Assembly: GCF_002162135.1 (NCBI RefSeq)
Contig: NZ_CP021382.1
Location: 3,036,001-3,100,000 of the forward strand
Origin: Cellvibrio sp. PSBB006
GTDB lineage: Bacteria; Pseudomonadota; Gammaproteobacteria; Pseudomonadales; Cellvibrionaceae
DNA length: 64,000 nt
Reading direction: 5' to 3'
The notes beneath the pieces were generated by a model. That model was not told the origin of the DNA and did no database searches. It saw nothing but the letters and a program-made list of their open reading frames with translations. Both the position numbers and the translations under genes were made by a program. Positions within the stretch are counted from its first letter, which is position 1. Every line of letters starts with the position of its first letter. Shown here piece by piece: positions 47,450 to 59,600 of this stretch.

Positions 47450-48976
47450 ATGCCTATGTCACTGGCTATTGTTTATTCACGCGCAAAGCTCGGTGTCAGC
47501 GCCCCGCTGGTCACTGTAGAAGTTCATCTATCCAATGGCCTGCCAAGCCTTTCCATCGTCGGGTTACCGGAAACGGCGGTCAAGGAAAGCAAAGACCGGG
47601 TGCGCAGTGCCATCCTGAACAGCCATCTCGAATTTCCCGCACGCCGCATTACCGTCAACCTGGCGCCTGCAGATTTGCCAAAAGAAGGTGGCCGCTACGA
47701 CCTGGCGATCGCCCTTGGTATTCTCGCCGCCTCCGGGCAAATCCCCAAAGAAAGTCTGGCAGAGTATGAATTTCTCGGTGAATTGGCACTCTCTGGCGAA
47801 CTGCGCCCGATTAATGCTGCTTTACCTGCCGCCCTCGCCAGCGGGGATGTCCAACGTCGCCTGATCCTGCCCACACATAATGCAACTGAAGCCGCACTCA
47901 GTAACACAACTCGCGTTTACGGCAGTGATAACCTGCTTCAGGTCTGCGCGCACCTGCATCAGCGGGAATTTTTATTTCAAGCCGAGGCAGCGGTAGCCGC
48001 CGATAACGATGATTATCTGGATTTGAGCGATGTAAAAGGACAAGCGCAGGCAAAACGCGCGTTGGAGATAGCTGCCAGCGGTGGACACAATTTGCTGCTT
48101 TACGGTCCACCGGGCACCGGGAAAACCATGCTGGCCAGTCGTCTGCCGGGGATATTGCCGGCACTGGATGAACGGGAGATGCTGGATGTTGCGGCAGTTT
48201 ATTCCGCCGCACCTTCCGTCACATCACAGACGGGCACCCACGCTTGGCGAAAACGGCCGTTTCGCGCGCCGCACCATACTGCGTCAGCGATTGCTCTGGT
48301 AGGCGGCGGTCCCAACCCGCGGCCCGGTGAAATTTCTCTGGCCCATCGCGGCGTCCTGTTTCTGGATGAGTTGCCGGAATTTCAACGCCAGGTCCTGGAA
48401 GTATTGCGCGAACCCCTGGAAAGCGGTGAAGTGCGCATCTCCCGCGCAAGAGCGCAGGTCACTTATCCCGCACACTTTCAATTGGTTGCCGCCATGAACC
48501 CCTGCCCGTGCGGTTATCACGGCAGTGATTCCGATCGATGTCGCTGCACACCGGATCAAGTCCGCCGGTACCGCGATAAAATTTCCGGCCCTTTGCTTGA
48601 TCGCATCGACATGCATGTTCCCGTCAGGGCACTCAAGCAAGGCGAACTACACGCACCATCAACCGGCGATAACAGCACACGTGTACGCGAGCGGGTTGAA
48701 CAAACCAGAACCCGACAACTCGACCGGCAGGGAAAATACAATCACCAGCTCAACGCACCGGAACTGGAGCGCTTTTGTGTGTTGAACAATAACGACAAGT
48801 TATTGCTGGAACAGGCCATTGATAAGCTCGGCCTTTCAACTCGCGCATATCACCGGGTGTTAAAAGTGGCACGCACGCTGGCGGATATGGAAGGCTTGCA
48901 GCAACCCGGTACAACACAAATTACTGAAGCCTTGAGTTACCGCACACTGGATCGGGAGAATTTATCGACCATTTGA
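47450..48976 (+). CDS. yifB: YifB/ComM-family Mg-chelatase-like AAA+ ATPase
   Basis: A 508-residue AAA+ protein. The N-terminal Lon-protease-like/ChlI domain (about 1-165) is followed by an AAA+ core with Walker A GPPGTGKTM, Walker B LFLDELPEF, and the Mg-chelatase-type C-terminal domain. A zinc-like MNPCPCGYHG...CRC motif is conserved. ComM of this family is a helicase that promotes branch migration during natural transformation, so a role in recombination of incoming DNA is likely. It ends the conserved core; the base composition changes after it. Confidence 0.93.
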   Translation: MPMSLAIVYSRAKLGVSAPLVTVEVHLSNGLPSLSIVGLPETAVKESKDRVRSAILNSHLEFPARRITVNLAPADLPKEGGRYDLAIALGILAASGQIPKESLAEYEFLGELALSGELRPINAALPAALASGDVQRRLILPTHNATEAALSNTTRVYGSDNLLQVCAHLHQREFLFQAEAAVAADNDDYLDLSDVKGQAQAKRALEIAASGGHNLLLYGPPGTGKTMLASRLPGILPALDEREMLDVAAVYSAAPSVTSQTGTHAWRKRPFRAPHHTASAIALVGGGPNPRPGEISLAHRGVLFLDELPEFQRQVLEVLREPLESGEVRISRARAQVTYPAHFQLVAAMNPCPCGYHGSDSDRCRCTPDQVRRYRDKISGPLLDRIDMHVPVRALKQGELHAPSTGDNSTRVRERVEQTRTRQLDRQGKYNHQLNAPELERFCVLNNNDKLLLEQAIDKLGLSTRAYHRVLKVARTLADMEGLQQPGTTQITEALSYRTLDRENLSTI

Positions 48977-49009
48977 TACCCCGAATCAATAAATGAATAG
49001 ATTTACAGC

Positions 49010-49915
49010 CTATGGCAATTCACTAAATTTTTTTCGCAAATATTCAATAAATATTCTTGCGTTCTTCGAAAGATATTTTCCATCCTGATACACCACATAC
49101 AGACTTCGCTCAGGCAGCACCGTGTAATTCTCCAGGAGGGAAACCACTGGAGAGCCCTGTGCCGACGTTGCAACACATTTATCGACGGCGAATTGGGGAA
49201 GACATGCGACCCCTATTCCAGCTTGCACTGCCTTCACTACCGTTCGTATATCATTTATATGCAATTGGGATTCAAGCTTGATGGATTTTATATCTTCCGT
49301 TTTTCTGTCCTGAAAAATCCATTGCTCATTTTTAGATCGAAAAAATAATGCAGCGTGCCCATAGAGGTCGGAAGGTGTTTCTATCGGCGGATGAGAATCC
49401 AGATACGCCCGACTTGCATAAACCCCAATGTGAATATCCCAAAGGCGCTGGGCAATTAGATTGGAATCCTCCAGCGGGCCTATACGGATCGCCAAATCCA
49501 CCTCCTCTGTAACCAGGTCGCGCATCCGATTATCCGTGTAGACATTGAGTTCTACTTCTGGATGCGCAAGCTGAAATTCAATTATGCACTCCGACAACAA
49601 TTCTTGCGCCAAAAAAGTTGGCGCGGTAATTGTCAGCTTGCCACCAATCAGATCCAATGAAGCAGTAGTGGCATTTAAATTTCGTTCCAGTGATTCAATT
49701 AAGGGCATACATTGATTGAACAATGTCAACCCGGTGTCAGTTACTTGAAACTTTCGTGTATTTCGCCTGATTAACTTGGTTTTTAATGCGCACTCTAACT
49801 TTGTTATTCGACGGCTGATTGTACTGGCAGGAACATCCAATTTTTTGGCCGTGTTTGCGAAATTTCCTTCCTGCATAACACGCAGAAAAATAACAAGATC
49901 ATCGTAACTCCACAT
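49010..49915 (-). CDS. LysR-family transcriptional regulator divergent to PKS gene
   Basis: A 301-residue LysR-type regulator. The N-terminal winged helix-turn-helix (about 1-62: FLRVMQEGNFANTAKKLDVPASTISRRITKLE) is followed by the substrate-binding domain (about 90-300). Subgroup features such as IAPRIG-like text (here LAIRIGPLEDSNLIAQRL) suggest the common 'CrgA/DsdC-like' branch. It is transcribed away from the 11-kb synthase gene, and two dyad sequences lie in the gap, so it is the probable local regulator. The inducer is unknown. Codon use is AT-rich, like the synthase. It converges on yifB with 33 bases between stops. Confidence 0.88.
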   Translation of the reverse strand: MWSYDDLVIFLRVMQEGNFANTAKKLDVPASTISRRITKLECALKTKLIRRNTRKFQVTDTGLTLFNQCMPLIESLERNLNATTASLDLIGGKLTITAPTFLAQELLSECIIEFQLAHPEVELNVYTDNRMRDLVTEEVDLAIRIGPLEDSNLIAQRLWDIHIGVYASRAYLDSHPPIETPSDLYGHAALFFRSKNEQWIFQDRKTEDIKSIKLESQLHINDIRTVVKAVQAGIGVACLPQFAVDKCVATSAQGSPVVSLLENYTVLPERSLYVVYQDGKYLSKNARIFIEYLRKKFSELP

Positions 49916-50000
49916 GTGGGTCGCGTCCTTGTATATATAGATATAAAAATGAGCCTAATCGCTCTTTGTGTGATGAAGGGAGGTGATTCTAGTTTAAAAA

Positions 50001-50017
50001 TGCAATTTAGTATTGCA
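50001..50017. promoter_or_regulatory. Candidate LysR operator dyad 1
   Basis: TGCAAT and ATTGCA, separated by five bases, lie between the divergent LysR and synthase starts. The spacing and position fit an operator for a LysR-type regulator, but no consensus for this protein is known. Confidence 0.4.
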
Positions 50018-50030
50018 ATTTTGTAGGTTT

Positions 50031-50052
50031 TACATCGAGATATCAAGATGTA
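50031..50052. promoter_or_regulatory. Candidate LysR operator dyad 2
   Basis: TACATC and GATGTA, separated by ten bases, lie 13 bases to the right of the first dyad. LysR regulators often bind two sites in the divergent promoter gap. Function is inferred from position only. Confidence 0.35.
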
Positions 50053-50131
50053 CCATCTGCGTCGTTTTACACATATAAAAAATTTTATACATACTTGCCT
50101 TGCTACTTACCGCTTTTTTGAAGTTAGCCTG

Positions 50132-50162
50132 TTGACCAAATCAAAGATCTTTATTTTATGAA
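50132..50162 (+). promoter_or_regulatory. Weak candidate promoter for the synthase gene
   Basis: TTGACC at 50132-50137 and a TTATGA/TATGAA stretch around 50156-50162, with spacing of 18-19 bases. Only a rough match to -35/-10 boxes. Confidence 0.3.
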
Positions 50163-50201
50163 GATTCGATCTATCGGACTTTATTTAAGGAATGGATATA
50201 C

Positions 50202-53200
50202 ATGTCTGGGTGCTTTAATTGTGCGCTTATCGGTGATGGCAGCTTATTAGTTCAATGTGCTCAGCAATTAATCGATAACGGTCACCACGTAAATGTCATA
50301 ATCAGCGCGGATCTATCCGCAAAGAAATGGGCGGAGTCTAATAACATTCCGACTATAGCTCCACAAAAGGAGATATACAGGTCCTATCTTTCCTCGGTAA
50401 ATTTTGACTACTTATTCAGCATAGTGCATTTGGAGATAATTCCCAAAGACGTGTTGGATATGGCAAAAAAACTCTCTATAAATTATCACGATGCGCTTTT
50501 ACCAGCTTATGCAGGCATCCATGCAACATCCTGGTCATTGATAAATCAAGAACGTACTCATGGTGTTACCTGGCATGAAATGCTGCCCGTTGTTGATGAA
50601 GGCCGCATTTTGGTGCAACGCTTGGTTGATGCTGAATTAGGTGACACAGCTTTTTCGCTGAACTTGAAATGCTATGAGGCTGCCATTGAAAGTTTTAATG
50701 ACCTTATCCATGGCTTGGCCAAAGATGAACTTGAGTTAGTAACGCAAGACCTGAGCAAAAGAACCTATTTTTCGAAGTATCAACGACCAGAAAATCTCAG
50801 CATGATTCCGTGGCAGCACAGTGCCGAGTCGGTTCAAGCTTTTATCAACGGACTAGACTTCGGAAACTATGACAATCCTCTGGCCACAGCAAAATTTTAC
50901 TGCGGTGAAAGGTTTTTTTGTGTTGATGAGGTAGCCATAGCAAAAGAAAAATCTCGCGGTAACGCCGGTATCATTTACCTTACCGAGCAAGGAGAATTAC
51001 GCGTAACTACCGGAACTCAGGATGTTATTCTGGTCAGGTTAAAACATCTGAACGGAAAGCAGGTTGACCCACAAGATGTCATCCAACCAAACACTTTCTA
51101 TAACTTACTCGATCATAAAACATCCCAACTTCAACAGGATAATTACTTACAGAGCGCTCGCAATGAACCCTACTGGGTAAGCATTTTTAACGCATTTGAT
51201 ACAAACAATAATTTCAAAAAAATAACCATGCGACCTGCATGCCATCATCATGAGTGGAGTGCACCTTCATCGCTACTGGACTCCAGGATATCCAGCAACC
51301 AAGACATAATTGTATTAGTGTGCGGCTTCTTAAGCCGGGCGCGAAAAGCCGAAACTTATGTGATTGGTGTGGAAGCTCCCCATACAGACGATCATCAGTA
51401 CTACTTGAAGCAGCTTCCTTTGGTATGGAGCCTGACTCCCGACGCAAGCTTCGATATATTCAAGCCCCAGCTTATGGATCAACTAAATACGTTAATCAAA
51501 CATAAGCACTGCCCTATCGATATCTTTGCTCGCTATACCTCACTCTTATCGGAACGCATGGATGAAAATCGCTACAAGTTTGAAATATCACTCGTTATTC
51601 TCAATACCGAGGAAGATTTCCTGACATATGATCCAGTCGTTGCCACTCATGGTATAACCCTGCTATTGGATAAATCCTCTGGCAAATGGCACTTGTTCGC
51701 TGGCGAAGAAGCCGAGCATGAACTGATATACAATTTTGAGAAAAAGCTGAACCTCTTCATTTCCCAACTCACCCAGGATACCCACCTTTGCCGCGCTCCG
51801 CTTTCACGCATCAACCTTTTACGTAATGATGAAATAAAATTATTAGAAGAAGTAAATCAGCAGAACAGAAGCTACCCACTCAAAAGCACGGTAGAAATGT
51901 TCTATGAACAGGCTAAAGCTACCCCCCAAAAAGTGGCTTTAGTAAGCGACGGACACGAATACAACTATCTTCAGTTGCTGCAACGCGCGGATCAAATTGC
52001 AGCTCAGCTGTTAAGCCAGCAGATCACACCAGGCGACCGGGTTGGTGTTCTACTGGAACGCTCTTTTGATATGGTCGCAGCTCTTCTGGCAACCATGCGT
52101 ACCAGCGCGATCTACGTTCCACTTGATCCTATTTACCCAGATGACCGCCTGCAACATATGATTGATGATAGCGGACTAAAGGTATTATTAACGCAGTCCA
52201 CAATTCATAACAATCTTAATCGCCATAATTTTCATTCCTTATACATTGATCAATTAAAACCCGAGGAGATATCTTCTCTCAACTCGCTAGCTTTTCCCTC
52301 CACCGCAGACAGTGCTTATATCATCTACACATCGGGCTCCACAGGAAAACCCAAGGGTGTAGAAGTTACTCATCAAGGGCTTACGAACTTTTTGGTGTCA
52401 ATGGCAGAGGCACCCGGTTTTACTGCCGAAGACTATTTGTTATCAGTGACAACCGTTTGCTTCGATATTGCCGGTTTAGAACTTTACCTACCCTTAATTA
52501 AAGGTGGAACTGTTGAGATCTGTTCAGCGCATGACGCCAAAGATGGCTTTGCACTTTTGGATAAATTACAAGAAAGAAAAATTAACGTATTACAAGCAAC
52601 ACCCACTACCTGGGAGATGCTACTTGCGGCAGGGTGGACCGAGAAACTCCCTCTAAAAGCTTTATGCGGTGGAGAACCGTTAAGAAAAGAGTTGGCCAAC
52701 CATTTAATTCCTCTGTGTGATGAGCTATGGAATATGTATGGGCCTACCGAAACGACTATTTGGTCGTCAGTTAAAAGAATTATCGATGCTACCCAAATAA
52801 CGGTTGGGAAACCGATCGCCAATACTACTTTTTATGTATTGGACGATTACTTAAATCCGGTCTCCACCGGAGAAAAAGGCGAATTGTATATCGGTGGAGA
52901 CGGCTTAGCGCGCGGTTATTGGCAACGTGATGAACTGACACAAGAAAAATTTATACCCAATCCATTTTCAAACGATCCTACAAGCCGTTTATATCGTACA
53001 GGAGATGCTGCCTGCTTTCTGCATTCAGGTGACCTCTCGTGCCTAGGGCGAATAGACAATCAAATAAAGCTCAACGGTTATCGTATTGAGCTGGGCGAGA
53101 TAGAAACGTCTATCGAGTCGTTAGATGGGATAGAAAAAGCAGTCGTAACTATTCAAACCAGTGAGCAGTCCAGCACTTTGCATGCATTTATTTTATATGC

Positions 53201-53690
53201 AAATACGGCTACAAAAATTACAGAAGCGTATATAAAACAACATCTAGCATCACTTCTTCCAGAGTATATGATACCCGGCCATTTCCACACCGTTACGGCA
53301 TTTCCGTTAACACTGAATGGCAAGGTAGATCGAAAAATATTGACCGCGTCACTCGCCAGCTTAGGTATGTCGGAAGACGGTTTGAGAACCGATAGAACGG
53401 AGTCCGCCAAGGAATCATCAGTTACTCGGGATGAGGGAATAAATGAAGAAGAAAAAGGAAAAATAGCTCATCTTTTACGTAACGACATCGTGACTATTGT
53501 CAAGGATTTACTAAATATTAGTTCCGTTGATCCAACCCTACCCTTCGGCCAGTATGGCTTCAACTCATTACGCTTCACGCAACTCAGCGCCAAAATAAAG
53601 AACAAATTTTCCATAAAGCTCAGTCCAGCTATTTTTTACAGCCATGTGAGCGTGGATAAAATATGTCGTTATTTAGTAGCGACAAAGCAT
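50202..53690 (+). other. Loading module: formyltransferase - A(Gly predicted) - PCP
   Basis: The formyltransferase has Asn94, His96 and Asp132, the Asn-x-His...Asp spacing of methionyl-tRNA and glycinamide formyltransferases. The adenylation domain contains YTSGSTGKPKG and the specificity residues Asp755, Ile756, Leu759, Gln798, Leu821, Gly823, Met845, Ile853, Trp854 and Lys1041, giving DILQLGMIWK. A known glycine code is DILQLGLIWK, one residue different. The PCP attachment Ser1122 is in YGFNSLRF. The module should make N-formyl-glycyl-PCP from formyl-tetrahydrofolate and glycine. Assignments are from motif reading; activity is not shown. Confidence 0.75.
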
Positions 53691-56600
53691 TTGGAGCCAT
53701 TATCGGATTTTTATCAGGCCCAGTTAGACACACCCACCAATTCGCAAATTGACAAGCCAGTGCTGACTAGCGATAAAAGTGGCCGCTCTCAACATACGTT
53801 AGGAAAAAAGCAACCATTGGCCATCGTAGGGATGGCATTGCAAATGCCAGAAGCAAAAAATGCCGAGGATTTTTGGCATAACCTGATTGATGGTGTGGAT
53901 TGCATTACGGAAATACCCTCTTCTCGTTGGGACTGGCGCACCACTGAATTTGGTACAGGTGATGACAACCCTTACAAACTGGGTGGTTTTATTCCCAACA
54001 TTCGCGGCTTCGACGCAGCTTTCTTTAATATATCCCCTCGCGAAGCAGAATTGATGGACCCGCAACAACGACTCTTTCTACAGACGTCTTATCATGCATT
54101 GGAAGATGCTGGGTTAAGCCTGGAAACTGTTAGTGGTGCGAACATGGGAGTATTTGTCGGCGTGGTCACGTCCGACTACTGGGATCTGGTGCAAAAGCAT
54201 GCAGTTGAACCAGATGGATATACCATCTCAGGCAACATTAACTGCGTGATAGCCAACCGGGTGTCCTACCAATTTAATTTACGCGGCCCCAGTGCAGTTA
54301 TCGACACAGCATGCTCAAGCTCTTTAGTGGCCATGCACCGCGCTATTCGTGCCATTCATAGCGGCGAATGCGATTCCGCTATCGTCGGCGGCGTCAACGT
54401 CATTGCTAGTCCTTACATACATCATTCATTCAGCAAAAATGGCATGCTCAGTAAAGATGGTCATTGCATGTCGTTTGATGATCGCGCTAATGGATACGTG
54501 CGCAGTGAAGGTATTGCGGCAATGATAATAAAGCCGCTTGATCAAGCTGAGAGCGACGGCGATGCCATCTATGGCGTTATTCTCGGCTCCGCTGAAAATC
54601 ATGGAGGCCGTACAAATTCACTGAGCGCACCGAGCGGTGAAGCGCAATGCGAGCTCATTGTCAAAGCAGTAAAAGACGCCGCTATTGATGTGCATTCGCT
54701 CAGCTATATCGAAGCACATGGTTCAGGGACACCCTTGGGTGATCCTATTGAGATCGAGGGAATTAAGCGTGCGTTCGAGCAGCTAGGAAAACATAGCCAA
54801 CTGGACATACAACCCTGCGGAATTGGTTCTGTCAAATCTAATATCGGACACCTTGAGGCTGTTGCCGGACAGGCAGGCCTCGCCAAAGTTTTACTTGCAT
54901 TAAAACACCAGACGCTTCCGGGCATGCCGATGTTTATAAACCAGAATAAACATATCGACATCGGTGATAGCCAATTTTATTTTACTGCCAAAGCCGAACC
55001 TTGGGTAACTGGCGAGATTAATGGTCATGCTACACCACGCCGTGCCGGTGTTAGCTCGTTCGGCTTTGGCGGTGTCAATGCTCATGTCATTGTGGAAGAA
55101 TACACCACGCAACACTCAGCACTGACGATCGGCAATAGTACTAATGTACTTTTGTTATCTGCAAAATCAAAAATTCAATTACGTCAGTTAGCTGAAGCAT
55201 ATCTTCGCTTTTTCCGAACCCATGGGGAAACGCTGTGTTGGCAAAGTTGCTGTTACACCAGTCAAATAGGTCGTTCGTCTTTTGATGAACGTTTGCTGAT
55301 TGAATCCAGCACAATTAACGATGCTTGCCAACAATTACAAACCTTTATTCATGATGAGGCTACTGAAGGTCGCCATCTCGTCAGTAATGTAAAATCGGCC
55401 CAGGAATACTATTTTTCCGTTTTTAAAGATATTAGTGCAGAGGACATCACTCACCCTCTACTACAAAAACGCGCGTTTTCAAGTTTGGGAAGACTATGGT
55501 TGGCTGGTGTTGCCATCAACTGGCAGAAAGCCTACGAGGCAGAGAAACCCATTGCCAAATCAAGATTACCACTCTATCCGTTCAATGAAATAGATTATTG
55601 GTTACCTAACTCACCAACTGCATATACAAATCTGTCGCGTTTAACAGGTACACCCCACCCTCTGCTCGATGAAGCGTCTGAACCGGGAACGTTTGTTAAA
55701 CATCTGGATATCAGCAATCCTTTGATTGGCGACCACCTGGTGGGTGACGTGGTAATTTTTCCAGCCGTCGGTTATCTCGAATTCGCCCGTGCCGCTGGCG
55801 ATCAATTAGCCCGGGAACAGCAGCAAGGAAAGGTCGTTACGCTAAAAGGTAACGTGTGGTTCCAGGCACTGGTAGTTGACCAACAGCAAAAGACCCTGGA
55901 GATCACGCTTGAGGGAACATGGCCTACGAAAGAGTATGTAATCCGCTCTCGCGGCCAACAACAACAAATACATGCGCGAGGAATGATTGAGGTCTCATCC
56001 AATTCTATACCTCTCCATGCACGCATAGATATCGCTGCGATTAAAGCGCGGTGTAACAACGAAATAAGTCATACCATTATTTATGAACTATTTAGCCAGC
56101 TGAAATTTAACTACAAAGATGGCTATAAGCCCATTAGAAGCGTAGCGTTTAATTCTCGTGAGTCCCTAGCAGAAATTCACCTACCAGAAAAATTTAACGC
56201 GGATTATGCGCAGTTTATTTTGCATCCAAGCTTATTAGAAGGCGGCATTCAGACAGTGATCGGCATACTGGCCAATCCTGATCAGGATTCCAATAGCACT
56301 TACTTACCCTTCTCCATGAAATCTTTAACAGTATACGGTGCCCTAACCAAGGAATGTTTTGTTCATGCAGAATTAACCAGCGATGCACAATCTGCGTTAC
56401 GAGGGATACGCAAATTCGATATTCGAATAATGGATATTCATGGCAACTGCTTGGTTGAAATAAAGGAATACTGTCTTAAAACACTAAACGTTGATCGTAA
56501 AGCGGACAATCAATCTGGCGAAGATCCAAAAAATTACTTTAACCAAATACATAAGAACTGGATTACATCTACACCAAAAATCAACGATAGACAGCAAAAC

Positions 56601-59600
56601 CGCGTTCTGGTTTTTTCGTCAACCGTAGATTTTACGCATCATGTAACAGCGCCGGAAAATCTGACTATTGTTATACCCCGCGAAAAGTATCAATACCTTG
56701 GTGATAATTTCTATACAGCAAATCCACAGGACGAACACAGCATTGCTGCCCTGTTTGCACAACTGAAAAAACAGAATAGCTTACCAGACCATATTATTTT
56801 TGCTTGGAGTTATCTGATAGATGACCACGAAAAAGGAGATCTGGACGCCGTAATTGCATCGGTAATCAAACCTTTTTACGCAGTATGCTCTCAAGCCGTA
56901 ACATTATTGCGTAGGGAAAAATCACGCATTTTATTCGCCTATTCCGCGAAAGATAATCTAACCCCACTTTATGCTGGCATCAGTGGTCTAATCAGATCGC
57001 TACACCAGGAAACCAGTAAGATTAAAGCCTCTGTCATTGCTTTGGAAGCGGATCTTAATAACGAAGCACAACGGCTGCTGGATGAAGTTAGCTATGCCCC
57101 TGATTCTGTGGAGGTCCGCTACAGAGAAACTCAACGCATGCTACCGGAATATCACGTTACTCCAGTCGATTTATCTGCCTCACCCCAAAGTCTGGCCACC
57201 GAAGATACTCTCTGCCTGATTACCGGTGCCACCGGAGGTATCGGTCGGCAGTTAGTAAAACATCTGCATAGGCAATACGGCATAAAACTCGCCCTGATAG
57301 GTCGTCAATCTCTAAGCAAAGCGCTTCGCACAGAGTGGACGGATATCGATTATCAGTATTACACCTGCGATATCACAAATGCAGGGGACTTAAAGAAATG
57401 CGTTGAACAGATAGAGATGGATTTAGGCAAAATCACCGGTGTTATTCATTGCGCAGGTGCTCTTGCTGATAAATTAATCACAAAAAAATCGATGGAGGAC
57501 ATTGAGCCTGTCATCGCGCCTAAAGTGAAGGGTATTTATGTTCTGGATGAAGCTACCCGCCACTTCCCTTTAGCATTCTTCTACGGATTTTCATCCATTT
57601 CCGCCACCATGGGAAATATGGGTCAGACAGATTATGGTTATGCCAATGCGGTAATTGAGGAATTTTGTGAGTGGCGAAACAGTTTGGTAGCCGATGGCCA
57701 ACGCCAAGGGCGAGCAATTAGTTTAAGTTGGCCTTTGTGGTTGGACGGAGGCATGTCTGCAACAGAGTCTGCCGTGAAATATTTCCGTGATTCTACCGGC
57801 GTTGAACCTATAACATCAATCGAAGGCCTCGCACTATTGGATTTCAGTCTGGCAAATCTGAGTGGTCCTCAGGTGATTGTACGGGGAGATGCATCTCAGC
57901 TACTCAATGCTGTGAGAAAACGATCCGGGCTTGCAGCCGCTGCGGTAAAATCGCAAACATCAAGCCTACTTACAAAAAATGATTCAAAAGTCTTTTCTCA
58001 AATTGGTCAACAGACGCAAGTGGAATCAACACTTCTAAATCTGGCAATAACTATCCTCAAACTGGAGCATGGTCGGATCAATGCGGACTCTGTACTCTCC
58101 GAGTTAGGTTTTGATTCTATTGCGAATACGGAGCTGGCAACAGCAATTAACAACCACTTTGGCACGGATATTACACCGATTATATTCTTCGAGCACAGCA
58201 CATTGCGCGAAGTCGCCAAGCATCTTGTTACAGAATACGCAGAAACTCTTCAGCGTTATTTCGGTAACAAAATACAGACTATTTCAAACGACGTTAAATA
58301 TATAACTGCAAATAATGCTACATCCCCGGAACCAGTAGATAACTCGCAAACCGGCGGCCAAACGCTCAGTTTGGAAAAAGTGCGTGAGCTTCTGCTACAC
58401 GACTTAAAGGAGCTGGCGTCTTCGATAACCAAGGTATCTGCTCATAACATTTCAGATAAGACTCATCTGAACCACTACGGATTTGATTCCATCTCTAACA
58501 CCGAGTTTATTTCGGAAATAAACAGCAAATATAAAACAGATATTACTCCGGTGGTACTCTTCGAGTACAACACACTTTCGGAGTTTGCTGAATATCTACT
58601 GAGCGAGTTCAAGGTGGAAATCCTGACGGCGCTAGGCAACCCGCTAACCACAGGTCCGTCCGACATAGTTAAAGCCGTTGTCACACAACCAGCTATATCC
58701 CTAAACGCAGTACAAGCAGTTGTACCAGAAACGACTGATACGCCACTCAAACAGAACAACGATGTAGATGATGACATTGCGATTATCGGCATGCAGGCCC
58801 TTATGCCGGAAAGCGAAGATCTGGATGATTTCTGGTTAAAACTTTGGGAAGGCCAGGATTTCATTCGTGAAGTACCTGAAGATCGTTGGTCCTGGCAAGA
58901 TTACTTTGGCAAAGCATCCGAGCAAAATGGTAAAACTCAATCCCGTTGGGGCTCTTTCATTAAGGAGATAGATAAATTCGATGCAGATTTTTTCGGTATT
59001 GACGCCAGCGAAGCTGCATTACTGGACCCTCAGCAACGGTTGTTCATTCAATTAGTCTGGCATGCCATTGAAAATGCTGGCTACAAGGTCTCTGATTTCT
59101 CTGGTACCAGAACGGGTCTTTATGTGGGCTTATCCAATCGGGATTATGCTGATTACCTGCATAATAATGGCATTGAGCTTTCGCCGGGGATGAGCTTTGG
59201 CAATAACCACGCGTTTCTTGTCAACCGTGTATCTTACTTGTTTGACTTTTCTGGCCCCAGCGAGCCTATTGATACTTTGTGCTCCAGCTCATTAGTTGCC
59301 ATTCATCGCGCCGCCCAGGATTTAAAGGCGGGTATTTGTTCCCAAGCGATTGTTGGCGGCATCAGTATTATGATGAGCCCCCGCTTAAGTTCGGTGTTTG
59401 AACAAGCAAATATGTTAAGCGCCGCTGGCCGATGTAAGTCGTTTGATGAAAGCGCCGACGGCTTTGTGCGCGGTGAAGGGGGGGCAGCGATCGTGTTAAA
59501 ACCCCTATCAAAAGCGAAAGCAGACAAAGATAATATTCTAGCCGTAATCAAGGGCAGTTATACCAATCATGGCGGCCACGCCGCCTCATTAACTGCACCT

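Noticed and set aside
55140..55650. Acyltransferase domain after KS1
   Set aside because: Only a short KS-to-AT-type linker is present; no GHSxG motif and too little length, so the synthase is trans-AT.
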